64,000 bases of DNA, taken from Ampelomyces quisqualis. Taxonomy: Eukaryota > Ascomycota > Dothideomycetes > Pleosporales > Phaeosphaeriaceae. The translations under genes were made by a program, and so were the position numbers. This document shows, one piece after another, positions 22,813-35,591 of this stretch. Within the stretch, counting starts at the first letter, position 1. Every line of letters starts with the position of its first letter. The notes below the pieces were generated by a model. It saw only the letters and a list, made by a program, of their open reading frames with translations, did not search any database and was not told the origin of the DNA. The DNA lies in NCBI GenBank assembly GCA_018398575.1, contig JAGTXZ010000005.1:3286001-3350000 (forward strand), given 5' to 3'.

Positions 22813-25800
22813 ATGGACAAACAACAGACATTCCAGCGCGCACGTCTTGCCACACACGCCACACAGCGTCCCCTCGACTGACTTTCCCAACAGTTGAAGC
22901 AGCCCTGCATTCAACTCCTGCAAGTCACTGCATCTCTTGCCCAGAAGCCAGGCGCCAGAAAAGACCTGGTCGCCGCACTTGCCCATCTCTGCAACACTTT
23001 ACACTCGATTGCAGCCACACCACCCGCACTCGACGCGAAGCTCGTCGAGTACGCCTTTGTTCCCGTCTCACAGGTCCTGAGGCTGTCCCGCCAAGTGCCC
23101 GTCCGTGCTCTGGAACTATGCCTGGAATGCATCTCGACTCTCCTCGATGCCGCCTGGGGGGGGGCGCTTGAACCTGCCTTGTCCGGACAGTTGCTTATCC
23201 TATTTTCCTTCCTAGCCAAGCCAACTTCGGCTGAAAATGGCATCGCAGCCACCTCGGAAGAGCTTCAGACACTGGCTTTGCGATGCATGGCCCAACTGTT
23301 GACTGAGACGTCTCGGACGAACAGGGGCAAGGAAGCAACAACAGCCACCTCCAACATACCAGCCCTAGGAGATGCTGTTCTCGTGATGCTCGATACGATT
23401 ACCGATGCCAAGGCGAACGCTACCCGACTGCAGGCTGCTATTGCACTCAAAGCTACCGTCGACGCCATCTCCGACAACGACGCCTTAGCCAGCTTCTTAC
23501 CTGGAATGGTGTCTTCGCTCACAAAAACATTGACTCCGAGTAGCACCAACCGCCCTAGTTTCAGAGTGGTCGAGCAAAGTATAGATGTTTTGTCTTCACT
23601 GCTGTCGCGCCTCCTCAGCGATCGAGCGACCAAAACTCTGCCCGATACCACAAATGACCAAGCATCATCTGAAAGCAGGGTACTGCGCTCAACCTCCTGG
23701 CTGCAGGCAACCTCCTCCCAGATCAAGGTCGCCCTCGCCAATGTCTTTAAGCTGCGTGACCACGACAAACCAGAGGTGCGATGGAGACTTCTGCAGCTGT
23801 GTCTTGGCATAGTTCAAGACTGCCGTGCATCGTTGCCTGACTGTATCGCAATGGCTATTGAAACTGCAATCAGCCTCGCCGGGCGGGGCGACAAGCAAGA
23901 TGCAATCGAAACTGAGCTTAAAATCCTGTTGTCTGCTGACCATGCGCTTACCGACGTTCTGCGTGAAAGCCTTCATGGCTGGGTAGTATCTCTTCCTCGT
24001 CTGATGCAGTCACGGGATGACAACATCAGGCGCCAGATCATACATCAGATCTCGGTTACTCTACGACTGTTCAATGGAGATGCAACCTTTATTGATGGGA
24101 GACTAGTGGATGGCCTACGTGACGGCATCTCTACGGTTCTCGGGAACTCCAAAGGTCTGGAGGTAATCTCCTACCAACAAACCCAAGAACCAGACCATAC
24201 CTTGGTGTTGAGTTCATCAACGTCGTTGATGTTCGAGCCATTGAGCCTTCGTCTGAAAGGCCAGGAGGACATGATGGTCGAGTTTCGACAATTGATACAC
24301 GAGCTCGCCAAATCTGACTCGGCAGTTACCGTTTTGCAAGAACTTATGCGAACAATCGATATGGGAGATCGAGAAGCACGATTGGCTAGCTTCTGGTCGG
24401 CACTCCACCTTGTCCAAGACATAACGCAAGCCAATTCAATGTTTGATGAATTTGTCGACATGGGAATCTCAAATCCGCGAGAGGAGCTTCTCGATGCTCT
24501 TTATAGCCACTCAGTGACCATCCTGACCCAAAGAGACGACCGTGCTGAAATGTCGTGGCACTTTTACGCTCTAGCCTTGGAGACGATAGCTCTGCAGGCA
24601 ATCCGGTACCAAAGCGAGTATCGAGGCGAGTTGACCGATGTTTTGTATCCTGTTCTTCATTGTCTCGGGGATCCAGACGAGAATCTGCGATCCCATGCCT
24701 TGACGTGTCTCAACATTCTGTCAGATGCCTGTGGGTATGCTGATGCTGGCGAATTGGTGGTGGCAAACGTAGACTACATCGTCGATGCAGTGGGCCTGAA
24801 GCTTGCCTTGGGCGACGTCTCCCCTCAAGCCCCTCAAGTTCTTTTGATGATGATGCGGCTCTGTGGCTCGTCGCTGTTGCCGTACCTGGACGATCTCGTT
24901 GGGAGCATTTTTGATGCGTTGGAGAGGTATCATGGATACCCTAAACTCACCGAGCTGCTTTTTGCGGTGCTCAAGGGAATGGTCGAGGAGGGTGTGAAAG
25001 CTCCCCTACTTGCCATCACGCAAGGCGACGAAGATGAGCGATCTGGCACTCGCACAAAGACGGTAACAATGGCGGACGTCATCAGGGCTGTCAAAACGTT
25101 GAACGACGGGACGAAAAAGAGCGAGGAGAACATCGACGACTCTAATGAGCCTTTTCCCCAAGAACCTTGGAAGAAGCACGCCACGGCACCCCCTGCATCG
25201 CGAGATGAATTGCAAGATGAACCGCAAGACCAAGATCAACCACCAGCAGAACCCGACCCCGCGGAGCCACCACCCCCAGCTCCCCGAATCTACGATCTCC
25301 TCCTTCGCATTTCCGAACTCACCCAGCACTACCTCACCACAAGCTCCCCAACGCTCCGCACATCCCTTCTCTCCCTCCTTCGCACCACCATTCCCGCCCT
25401 CGCCAAACACGAAAACTCCTTCCTCCCACTCATCCACACTCTCTGGCCAGTCCTACTCCCTCGCCTCGAAGACCCAGAAGCATACGTCGTATCCAACGCT
25501 CTAGACATCCTGGCGCTCATGTGCGAACATGCAGGCGACTTTATGCGCTCGCGCATCGAAGACGCATGGGACATTTTCGGAAGAGTACATGGCCGCACGA
25601 AACAACGGTCGAATCGCCGCGCCGGCACGCAGCAAACGCTACTACCCAAGCCGCTCAACCTCAGCGGCGTCGTTACTGGTATGCAGAAGTTAGCTGCACA
25701 CGCGTCGACTTGTCCTGCGCCGGCCTTCCGACCAGAGTTATACGTCGATGCGCCGACGCGGATGATTTGGAATAGTCTTGTAGCGCTGCTGTGTGCTGTT

Positions 25801-26040
25801 GCTGGCCATGTGACGCTGAAGAATGAGCGATTCGATCATGTCCTTGAGATTTTGGAGCCGGTGATGGAGAGGGAGGATGTTAGGAGCGCGTTGGAGAAGT
25901 GCAATGCTGATGCGGTTTGGTTACGGATGTATTTGACGGGAAGGAATGGATTGAAGGAGAAGGCTGCAGAGGGCGATGCGGGGAACGCCATGGATCGGAT
26001 ACCTACTGAACGGACGAATTGGCAATTTGTTGTGATTTGA
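22813..26040 (+). CDS. TTI1: TEL2-interacting protein 1 (Tti1), TTT complex subunit
   Basis: Exon 1 is only 27 nt (22813-22839, MDKQQTFQR) and exon 2 runs 22894-26040, giving about 1,057 residues. The join produces FQRLKQPCIQLLQ, matching the F..LKPPC start of Tti1 proteins. The whole protein is alpha-helical HEAT repeat; conserved blocks include RWRLLQLCLGIVQDCRASLP, a Pro-rich linker around residues 755-800, and the C-terminal LPLIHTLWPVLLPRLED and YVVSNALDILALMCEHAG. Tti1 works with Tel2 and Tti2 to mature PIKK kinases (Tor, Mec1/ATR, Tel1/ATM). The 54-nt intron would need a GC donor (GCACGT). An alternative from an upstream in-frame ATG using GTACTC as donor gives a poorer N-terminus (MTPPCS). 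Confidence 0.88.
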
Positions 26041-26395
26041 GGCTGATGGAGAGTTGGGAATGTTGCGTGCATGAACACAGTACACTAGCTGGGAAGAGCG
26101 AAGCTATTCGACTCGCATGAACATGTTCCGTGAGCATGGCTCAAGAAGAACGTACTTGTCCACAGCATGTCATCATCATGGTAGTATCGAGTGAAGTGCC
26201 CTTCAACTCGCAAGTCCAAGCCTGAAAACTCAACAACTACGTCTCCACCTGCCCTAGCAAACCTTGTCTTTGTCAGAATGTAACACATTTCTCGGATCCG
26301 CAATTATCTTTACATTTTCCGTGACACATGTAACACAGTCCACATACACGCCTCCTCTTTCCGCCCTCTTCACATACCCCCCCGCCCCTCCAACA
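26041..26395. other. Short intergenic, convergent gene ends
   Basis: Between the 3' ends of TTI1 and the BolA-like gene. Pyrimidine-rich near 26340-26395. No feature is supported. Confidence 0.4.
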
Positions 26396-27103
26396 TCACG
26401 AAGCCTTCGTCCTCAACTGCACGCCATGCCACTTTGCAATTTCGTCTTTCAGCACCGCATTCACGAGTTTATGCTGCCTGATGACGCTCAGGCCCGCAAA
26501 CTTCGGGGACTCGATGGAAATAGCGTACATGGAACCGCAGCCGCCAGAAATATCCTGGACCTATGAGTTCCGTTGGAGTTAGCGTGCGGGAAAAAAAAAC
26601 AGGTGGGTGAGGGGGAGTGCCAAAGCAATATGAGAGCGACTGGGGACGGGGTGCGGCGATCGGTGCCGACGCGGTCGTGTATACCATGTCCGTCTGTCTG
26701 TGTCTGTCGGATGGATGTTGGGCATGGGCTGTCGGATCGGTGGGCAGGATGCGTGTAACCCTTGCGAGCTCGCATCTCCGTGGTTGGAAAGTGGGGGGTA
26801 TTGGGTTTGTATGCGTACTTGTAGCTCTACGGGCTCTAATTCTTCGCGCACCTTGTTGAAGATGTGCAGTTCGGCTTCGTTGAGATGGTCTGGGGGTTCG
26901 GGCGTGGCGCGGGCGGGTTGCGAGTATGTGCGTATACACTGTGTTGCGGGCGATGTGTATCGTGGCAGTGCGGGGCGTAGGGCAGATGGTTGTGTGCTGC
27001 GTTGTGGGTGTCTGACTACCGATGTGGAGAGGGCGCGCGATGCTGTGTGTAGGTGGGTGGGTGCGGAGGTCATGTAGCGGAGGAGGGCTCTTGAGGGCGC
27101 CAT
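26396..27103 (-). CDS. BolA-like protein, probably mitochondrial (Bol3 type)
   Basis: Exon 1 (27103-26819) and exon 2 (26560-26396) are separated by a 258-nt intron (GTACGC to CATAG) and encode about 149 residues. The N-terminal 70 residues are rich in Arg, Ser and Ala with few acids (MAPSRALLRYMTSAP, RALSTSVVRHPQR), a mitochondrial targeting type. The BolA domain begins NEAELHIFNKVREELEPVEL and continues after the splice with VQDISGGCGSMYAISIESPKF, AGLSVIRQHKLVNAVLKDEI and HGVQLRTKAS, the family's conserved core and helix-turn. BolA proteins pair with monothiol glutaredoxins or Nfu1 in delivering iron-sulfur clusters; the presequence suggests the Bol3 branch. Branch assignment is inference. 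Confidence 0.88.
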
Positions 27104-28577
27104 TGCTGGATTGTAAGGTTAGAGTCTACAGGGCCTTTTGGAAGTTGTAGCAACTAAACAGTATCAACATACGGCGAATTGTTGCTGGTCGCAAGATTCA
27201 ATGGGGCTTCACGGTTTCGGACATTTCCAATCGTTGACTTCGTCATTGGTCCAAGCGTCAGGTGGCTTACCAAAGCACCCCTCTGATTCTTACCCTGTGC
27301 CTGTCTACACTGTCTGTCCAGCTTTTGCTATTCCTCTTCTATGTATTCACGAGGTAGATCGGAAGTGTGCTGCCCGCTAATGCCGCATATGTGCATGCAA
27401 TGAGCTCCAAGTACCACCAAGTATCCATTGTATCTCCACGATTGAACGGATACCGATGGCTAATCGCATTATCAACGACTATTACGATATCTGCAGATGA
27501 AGTGCGTGCGTTGGACCCGATTTCCGCAAAATTCTCGTCCCCGCACTGCTAGCACTTCTTTGAGCTACCTCTGAGCTCCACCCAATATGTCTGCACACCT
27601 CTTCTCAGTTGCGCCTCGTTCGAACGGGTCAGCTAGGATCAGACGTGGATCCCTCACTGACAAGGGTAGATTGAGGGTAGTGGGCCAGTTCTCCTCAGGA
27701 CCCTGATGCGCATTTACGGGGGTGAGTACTCCGTATGCATGCACCCCTCTATGTCACCATGCAAGACGATGCGCACCCAGACCAAGACTTCTCGTCCCGT
27801 TCCAAGAGGCGGCATGCACTACGAAGGACGGAAAGCCTAAGGGTCCAGATGGATCGACCTCACCCACTTCGATGCTGCGTCCAAAATCTGCTTCGTATGC
27901 GCCGCGTCCTATCATGACAGATGACGCAAGCCGATGGGCATTGCCGTGTCACCGCCAACCGACCGGCAGCTTAGTCTGTAGCGATCATCCTCAACACCAT
28001 GACGACCGTTATCGCGCTGTTGGTCATCGATGGCATGATCATGACCAAGGAAGAACGGCACAAGAATCGTTGACAGCTTTCTCTTGGCTTTTCCGGGGCT
28101 GACTTTGTGCACTCTGCTACTCTAGGCACTATGCGCTTCCAAGATGAGGGATATCACTTCCAGATTAAGACCTGGATGTCCAACCAACCACCACCACTAA
28201 TGCTAACATCCGCAATAAGAACATAGTGACCACGATACAAACTGCGTTCTTGGAGATGGCCAGACCGGCTCTGTACCTAAACATAACCATTAAGTGTGCA
28301 AGAGTTGGAATCACCGTCGCAGATAGACAAGGGCAACCCAACATTGAACGGTCTGATAGTGTTGCTAAACAGTTCCTGGCGATCGACGCCTGAGAAGAGA
28401 GTCGTATTCATGAATTCTTCCATCAAGCCGACGTGACGTGCACCGGGCCCGGGGCGGCAACTGGATGAAGTGAGATACCAGAGCAACCAAATCGCCACAA
28501 TGGTAGAGAGGTGTACTACAACCTCGTCACAACATCTTCACCCTTTGCTGTAACAATTGACTCTGAAACTTATCACG
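27104..28577. other. Intergenic, about 1.5 kb
   Basis: Upstream side of both the BolA-like gene and the cysteine-rich secreted protein. One copy of TACTCCGTA lies at 27727-27735. A 126-codon frame at 27722-28102 overlaps other frames and has no domain; it might be a gene remnant but I cannot support it. Confidence 0.35.
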
Positions 28578-29353
28578 ATGCGACTCGCCATCAGGATCGG
28601 TGCCACGGTGTCATTGGCAGCAGCAGCCCCATGGCCCCAAGAGGACGCTTCGAATGACCCGTCAGAGGAACCTACGGCCATCTCACTTCCATTCCTGTCT
28701 CCGACCGTTGGAATACCGTTGACAACTTCGCTCAATGTCCCAGTGACTTCGTCGTTGTTGATACCCACGCTTACATGGAGCAAGAGGCCTCACTGGGAGC
28801 CGATACCCATCTTCACAAAGGAATGCAAGTGTGATATTGCGACTGTCAATTATCCATGCTGGGTGACAGACGCATTGCAGGTATGTCTATCGAGTCTGTC
28901 GACTGGAAGGATATATGTCGATGTTCATCACTTCGCCTGTTTGAATGCAACTCGTCAGCAACACTCAGACAACCGCGAACAAAAGCTAACTTCTCCCCCT
29001 ACAGCGCTGTAACTACGAAGAAAACTTCTCCTACGGCTGCCACATGGCAGCAGCAGGCGGATGTCCTGCACCCACACGTGCCGTCAGTCCCATCAAACCC
29101 CACCCCCTTCCCACATTGACTACATGCTCACCCACTACTCCAGTGCAAAGATCTCTTCCAACCAACGCCCCGCCCAGGAAAACATCCCTGCGACTTCGGC
29201 GGTCCTCCATCGCTCGTCACGTCCGCACCGGAAGTTTCGTCCCTGATAAGCATACCTGTGCTGCCAACCGCGAACATTACGCTGCCTTTATTGCCTAAGA
29301 GCAATGTATCGTTGCCTGTGGGTCCGACAGTGGTTGCGGTTCCGCTGCATTAA
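28578..29353 (+). CDS. Secreted eight-cysteine protein, function unknown
   Basis: Three exons (28578-28880, 29005-29082, 29144-29353) encode about 196 residues. The start MRLAIRIGATVSLAAAAPWP is a signal peptide. A Pro/Thr/Ser-rich stretch (residues 20-75) is followed by a compact domain holding eight cysteines: ECKC, NYPCW, RCNYEE, YGCHMAAAGGCPAPTRA, then CKDLF and HPCDFGG. A hydrophobic, Val/Pro-rich tail ends VVAVPLH. Both introns fall in phase 0. The second, with donor GTCAGT, is supported because it moves the frame from arbitrary basic sequence to sequence resembling the upstream repeats and adds cysteines 7 and 8. I do not recognise the family. Secretion and an even cysteine count suggest a disulfide-stabilised wall or host-interaction protein; that is inference. 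Confidence 0.7.
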
Positions 29354-30180
29354 GTGAGCGTGTTTGGAGGAAGATATGTGGGGAGTTGGGATTGGATGAA
29401 AGTGTGTAGCAGAAGCTCCATGGATGCAAGCATAGTAGACGTGTACAATGTTGTATATACTCGTATAACATACATTGACTGCAGTGATCTCAGCGGCATA
29501 GGAGAATCTCGGTGAAGAATTACTTCACTATGCATACATCTGATACGAAGAAGCGTAGCACGCAGAACAACAAACATGTATACATACCAAGCATACCTCC
29601 TACAACGACACAAAACATGCGCAGGTCAATCATTTCACCATGCACACGTCTGCCACACGATATTTAGAGATTCAAACGAATAAAACATCTTGGTCCATCC
29701 TCGCCTCGCGCGCCTCGCGCCATCCCCTAGTCCCTTTCAGACACCTCACCTCACTAGTCAAACCTATCCATCCCATCAGTCCCATGCTCGCCCCAACGTA
29801 GAAAATCTACACAAAAAGTGCACAGCGCATTATCGCTATCGGCCTCAACCCCCCTCTCTCGCGCCGGAGAAAACCCCGAAAATAAGCAACATGAGCAGCG
29901 CCGCCCACCCCACTTGAACAAGGCAGTAGAGCATTGTAAGAACGAGTTTCAACGCCCCAAGTTAAACATAGGTGGTACAAGACACATTTCTGTCTCTGAT
30001 TATGCTACCCAGCTGGGTGTTTTAGCGTCTTTGTGCATGATAAGGTGTGGTGTAGAAGCACCCTACTAGCAGCTTATTTTTCAGAGATGGCCACGGCGCG
30101 AGAGCTCCCTCCGCCTTCGCTCATGCTAGCCTCGAGAACAGCCCCGCTCCACGGCCCCGCGCTCCTCACACAAATCTAGA

Positions 30181-30203
30181 CCCCCCCCACCCCCCCCCCC
30201 CCC
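30181..30203. repeat. Poly-C tract
   Basis: A run of 22 C interrupted by one A, in a non-coding context. It is a mononucleotide tract likely to vary in length and to be hard to sequence. Confidence 0.9.
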
Positions 30204-31691
30204 GCAGACCTCGTTCATAAACTCGATACGCAGGGTCCGCAGTCAGGCTTTTCCGAACTTTTTTTGCGTTGTGGGTCGCAGCGCTATTGTTGTGCTGGGT
30301 GAGCGAAGCGGAGGCAAAGGCCATGGTCGCTGGATACCATGCCGCCTAGCATCGACACGGACCGAAAGTATTAAGTTTACGGTGTCGAGGGACCTACGGG
30401 GCCCGGGCTGTGGCTGTGGGTGTGAAAGCAGGGTGGCTGCTGCTGTAGGCTGATTTACTATAAGCGGCGAGATCAGCAGGGGGGTTTGCGTGTGGGGTCA
30501 CGCTACTCCCAACAATTTTGAGATTTCTGGGTGTGAGGCCGAGGCTTTTGCCACGGTGGGGGGGTTACCGGGGGATATTCGCCGTGTTTGGAGGGAGGGG
30601 GAGAAAAAAGGAATTGTGAAGTGGATTTGTGGAGACGGGAGTGTCTCTGGGGCTATGGTTGATGGTTGACACAATTGAGGCTGGATTGACTGCACATCAG
30701 TTGAGGGACAAGGGAGATGTGACGGTCAGAGGTCTAGGGGGTTCCCAATAATGTTACAGCGCGGTCGACCATGTGGTGATTCTTGTTGTGTCGGAGACAC
30801 TCCGTCCCGTCTTTTGAAGACCCTGAGTTTGGTAGACTGGTACCGCGGATGCTTGTTCGTTCTGCTAATGTAGCTCCCACAGCCATACACCAGTGATCGT
30901 TTCCTCGCCGGATTAGCGAAGAGCCTCAGGATGCGATCGTACTCGCGTCCACGAGTCGAAGATGGTGTGTGATCGTCACAACGAAAGCTCTCGTGCCGCG
31001 CTCATCAACAAACCTTCGTCTCAGCACCGTTCACGGCACCAACTACGCCAGTATGAATGAAAAGCGGTGGTCCTAGGTTTTTCGCCAGCTTCTCCACATT
31101 CTGGTGTCGTAACGCGATGCTGCAAAACCTTGAAAGATTTCAGGGACCCCTCATATTACCCACCTAGCCGCCCCTTTCCCATACACTCTAGCCCCTTCAC
31201 TCCCATACGCTCTAGCCCCGCCCCCTCTTCCAACGGCCCGCAAAATAAACTCATGATGATTCCCAGCTCTTTCCGTTCTCAACGAATTACATCTTTGAAG
31301 GGAACAGCTGCTTTGGCTCAAAAGGGTGTAGAAGTGGAGTAGGAAGGACCCTGATGTACAGCCGCTCAGTGATGAAGCGTTTAGCGGCTTGGTAAAACTG
31401 CACGACACCTCGTTGGTGGTGTCAGTGGCTGGACGGCGGCCGAGGAGCGAAGGGATGCCGCCCCAAACGCCACATCTCACCAAGCCTCGTGGGTGAGTCT
31501 GCGCTGCGCTTGCATCGTGTGCTCCATTTTCGTTCATTACGTGCGCATAATTGAGGTTATTAGGGAAGCCTTTTCCCCCAATTTATCTCCGGCCTGCGGT
31601 GTGGCGCGTTTCTAAATGCGTCGCGCCACCCTGCGTGTAGACGAGAATGCACTAGGTCCGCTCGAGCAGTAGCGCCACGGGTTCGTCCACT

Positions 31692-32066
31692 TTAAAAAAG
31701 GGTTTGCCCCGCATCGGGTGTAGCTTCGTTCCAGGGATGCTGCGGGAAGAAAGTGGACGTGCTCTTACCAACGTAGGCGCCTGAGCGTCTTGGCCCTTGC
31801 AAACCCCACCGGATTGCCAGAGTGGGAAGACGGTTCAGAAAAATGAATACAGCAACACACTTTCTCGGCGCAACGACAGAGACCACGTGTATCGAGACAT
31901 GGCGTTCATAGCAGGGAAGGCTTGTTTGTTGAGCGAATCCCACATCCTTCCCGCTGCACTTGCCACACTTGTTGGAAGATTGCGAACCACCCATCAGCTC
32001 AGCGCACCATGAACCGCTGACATTGGCGCTTACTTTGAAATGCCGACATTTGCGAGATGGTGCCAT
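31692..32066 (-). CDS. Possible small Cys-rich protein (weak)
   Basis: The frame from the ATG at 32066 begins MAPSRKCRHFKVSAN and continues with SGSWCAELMGG and NKCGKCSGKD. The first 42 residues have regularly placed cysteines and protein-like composition; the remainder down to 31692 looks arbitrary, so an intron near codon 43 is possible. No family is recognised and no signal peptide is present. Confidence 0.25.
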   Translation of the reverse strand: MAPSRKCRHFKVSANVSGSWCAELMGGSQSSNKCGKCSGKDVGFAQQTSLPCYERHVSIHVVSVVAPRKCVAVFIFLNRLPTLAIRWGLQGPRRSGAYVGKSTSTFFPQHPWNEATPDAGQTLF

Positions 32067-32750
32067 CACAGCATGAGGAACGTCGTGTTCAGTCATCGCT
32101 CCGCATGCCGAGACGCGATGTTGAAGTACAGCACTGTACGGTCGGCATAATTGGCCGTGGCGAGAACAACACCCCAGTTGAGCATGCGAGTGGCATGACT
32201 ACGATTTCAAGGCGGTCGGCCTCCACTGCCGTTTTGCCGATCGTGGCTCGAAACATCTGTTCGATAATGCAGACAGCCGCTTCGGAACGTCCCTCAGTCT
32301 GCTTTGGGAATTTATCCTGTCAATAGTGTATGCCTTCACCAATCGCTCGACCTCTTTGGACTTGTCCGGATATGTTGACCTCATAGATAGTTCCATTATG
32401 TAGGGATGCCTACGCCGAAGCTAGCCACCGTTGCAGAGGTGTGGGTGGTTTCATAAGATGCCGTGCATCATCACCGTTCTCGCTCATTTCGCGTGTCCGA
32501 CTCCGAGCGAGCAACATCTGGGTTTAGCTATCGTAAATCAAACACGCGACAAAATCTAATCCCCCAATCTCTGATATACAATACATGGAGGCGTGCCGAC
32601 CGATTGAGAATCTGTTGAGAACGAAGCTGCATGAAAGCTGCGGGCGCGGCGCTTGGGCATACTGATGCCCACACCAATCTCGAACGGTGCCAGTGAACGA
32701 GCTTGAGACATCCAAGATTGTTAGAGATTGGTAGCACATCGTCACAGAGT

Positions 32751-32891
32751 TCATCTCGGGATTGTGGGAAAAATGGGGAACGCAAGAGTGTGTGGTTGAA
32801 GTCTTGTGTAGCGCGCGTAGATAGGGCTGTACACAACGCCGACCAGGAGAAGCAAGGCAATCGCGAAGGCGTGATCTAGACTTCGCGCCAT
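32751..32891 (-). CDS. Possible first exon with signal peptide or membrane anchor (weak)
   Basis: The ATG at 32891 starts MARSLDHAFAIALLLLVGVVY, a convincing hydrophobic signal or anchor segment, but the frame stops after 46 codons. Downstream (to 32528) a neighbouring frame stays open, so a spliced gene or a frameshifted remnant is possible. No conserved domain is visible. Confidence 0.25.
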   Translation of the reverse strand: MARSLDHAFAIALLLLVGVVYSPIYARYTRLQPHTLAFPIFPTIPR

Positions 32892-35330
32892 TTGCGAAGC
32901 CGCGTTATCGTCTTCGCATCTGGTGTCCACATCGTATCCTACCCCGCGTCAGCACAGCTTCCATCATATCAAAGTTCAGAGCAGTCGCAATCTCTAGACG
33001 CCTCAGTCCATGCCACCGACTACTATCGTGGTACCCAATCTAGGTCATCCAGGTGACCGTGTTACCCCGCGATGAAGCTGCCCAACAGCATATAATAATT
33101 AATGGAGGTGTTGGTGTTGCGCAATGTGTTGCCGTGGGAGCCTTATCTACCACCTTGTTGTGTCTGTAGGTCACTGTGACACGGCATTCAACGCCCCAAA
33201 TTTTGGCGGACGAATGCAGTCGGATACTCAATCGAGCGTGTGTGCTTGGCTTCGAGTCTTTCAAGGCAGCTGCAAATAAATTGTTAGATTTGCTCATGTC
33301 ATGGCTTGGAGAACTGCGGAGACAGCTGGACTGCATCTGAGATAAGATCCTGATGAGGCTTTATGCAGGGCAACGGACTAGTCTTCAGCCTGGATGTCTT
33401 CACCCGGTCTGCTTGATATTGTAGATAACAGTGTCGATATTCGAAGGACAGCTGCATGTGACTTGAGCTCGTATAGCATCACTGTCGTGCGCGTATACAT
33501 GGGTCATTCAACAGGACGACTGAATACATCCAATACGATTGTCGAGGAAATGTGAGAATGCGTAATGAATCCACAGGCTCGCCTGCTTCAATGTCAGTTC
33601 TTCCGCTTTGGTACAGAAAGGTCCGTGGGACAAGTAAGACTACAGAACCGCTGATGGGTTCACTGAACGTATCCAAGAACCTCAAGATCTGGCGTAACGC
33701 TGTTGGTGATGAAATTGCAGTCGAGTATCAAGGCGGCTTGGACGACACGTGCTCACAATTGTACCACAAGATCGCACCTCGTTATGCCATCGCACATCGT
33801 TCGGTTCTGCTCATCGAGACCCATTCTGAGGTGGCCCGATGTGCCAGACGTTCGTCGAGGAGCAGTTCATACTACGCATTGGTGAGAGACATGTTTTGTC
33901 AGTGGCTCCGATCGAATGGCTGGAATGGCTCATCGTGTGTAGCACATGCCTGACAGGACATGATCGTGGGACCATGTCTGCGCAATAGTGCAATCATCAT
34001 CATCTTATCTCACCGACCACGGCAATGCGAACGGTGACGGGACGCCTCTTGATAGGATGAATAATGGTGGTGTGATGAGCGAGAAGATGGATTCGCAAGT
34101 CACCCCGAAGCAGGTCATCTCTTGACAACACGTCATGTTACATAGTAGCGATTAGACTGGTCGGGACTCGAGAGTGGTAGGTTATTAGCACTCAGCTGTT
34201 GTTCGAACAGAGTTTGTGATATGTATTCGGCCCATGGAAGGGCCTTTGGTCAATTGGATCTTCGATCGTGTATAAATAAGCGAGGGCACGGTCGGAAGAG
34301 CAGGCTCCCACGCCCGGCTACGACGGCACATCCCTCGTCCACCCTTGCCTGTCACCCCACAGACGGAGTCCGACCACGTCCGAAATTCAAGCTGTTCCGA
34401 TGGGTAGCAAAGTCGCGCGTCACTAGAATGGTACTATAGCAGGCTTCTGAAGCAGACTATTGGACCGAACACAGCGGTGAAGGTTGCGGCGGTAAATAAA
34501 TAAAAATCTCGTCGAAGGTAAGAACCAAGTATGTTGCGCAAAAGTGCTGCCATGAATATGACGATTTGTAGTGTTGTGGGTGTCGATCGACTCGATCCAG
34601 TTGCAAGGTCATAAGAGCGAACATGACGTCAAGTATCGTGATGTCAAATTCCCCTCAACTTTGGTGACAAGTCTCAGTATCCGTGCGTCCCTCCGGAGAA
34701 CTGCCATCAAGGTGGGACGCGCATTGGCATGGTTTTGGAGAGACGCGTGATGTAGATTTATTTCGATTTGATAGTCGTCTGGCATACACAAACACCTTCT
34801 ACCAAGAAGCATACCCACCTTTCAGTACAAGGTTTCTTGCTAGTCGGAGGCGATGCGTTGGATGGTGACCATGGTCGTACGCCTAGATGAAGTGTTGCTG
34901 ACGATGGCATTATTGGACCCAGACTCCTCAATCAGTTGGCAGATGACAGCGCCGGGGACCTGCTCGCAACCATGATCGGCACCCCAAAGTCAGAGACTGT
35001 CAGAGCCGCTTCAACAACGGCCAGACTTTGAGTGTTTCCAAGGCTGGGTTGCGGCGGGGTGGGAAGGATCCGGAGCCGGTCGGGGCATGCCACTAGCGCT
35101 ACGGGGGATCATGGTCTTCACCGACTTTGAAGGGGGCGACAAAGATTGCTGAAAAAGCGAGTACTTTCCAGGGTCGCAGGGCCATATTTATGAGATGCAG
35201 GTCTTTTCTACGCAAACTGAGACAGTCGCATCCTTTGAATGTGTTACAGATGAGCCGTGCTGGTATACGAGCGGAGGACGACTAGATAGGGCATGGCTTC
35301 CTTGGCTTCCTTAGCTTCTTCTGGTCTTGG

Positions 35331-35591
35331 TTATTGCCCCGCTAGTTTATCACTCTGAGATCGGCGTTCTGGGAGGACATCGGTCTCGGCGTGGGCGTGG
35401 GCGGTGAGAAGATAGCGCCATGGCCGCGGGTTCCAGGTGGGCCGAGCGCTTAGTTTCTGCCGGACAAATTCTGTCTGACAGACCGACGGTAACAGAGTGG
35501 GGCAACCTGGGACGCTGGGTAGCATGGGGTTAGCGGACTTGGAAACGAGCAGTCTAGCCAACAATATCAGGTTTGTCGCGAGTTTCACCAT
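35331..35591 (-). CDS. Possible small protein with hydrophobic N-terminus (weak)
   Basis: An 86-codon frame starting MVKLATNLILLARLLVSKS, which could be a signal peptide, then PSVPGCPTLLPSVCQTEFV and a polar tail. Only two cysteines, no family recognised, and no neighbouring exons identified. It could equally be chance. Confidence 0.2.
   Translation of the reverse strand: MVKLATNLILLARLLVSKSANPMLPSVPGCPTLLPSVCQTEFVRQKLSARPTWNPRPWRYLLTAHAHAETDVLPERRSQSDKLAGQ

Noticed and set aside
21660..23171. 503-aa plus-strand open frame across the PDS5 start and TTI1 start
   Set aside because: Antisense to conserved PDS5 coding sequence and overlapping TTI1 in another frame; GC-rich shadow.
27722..28102. 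126-aa plus-strand frame
   Set aside because: Three frames are open in parallel, no domain or signal peptide is seen, and codon pattern gives no preference.
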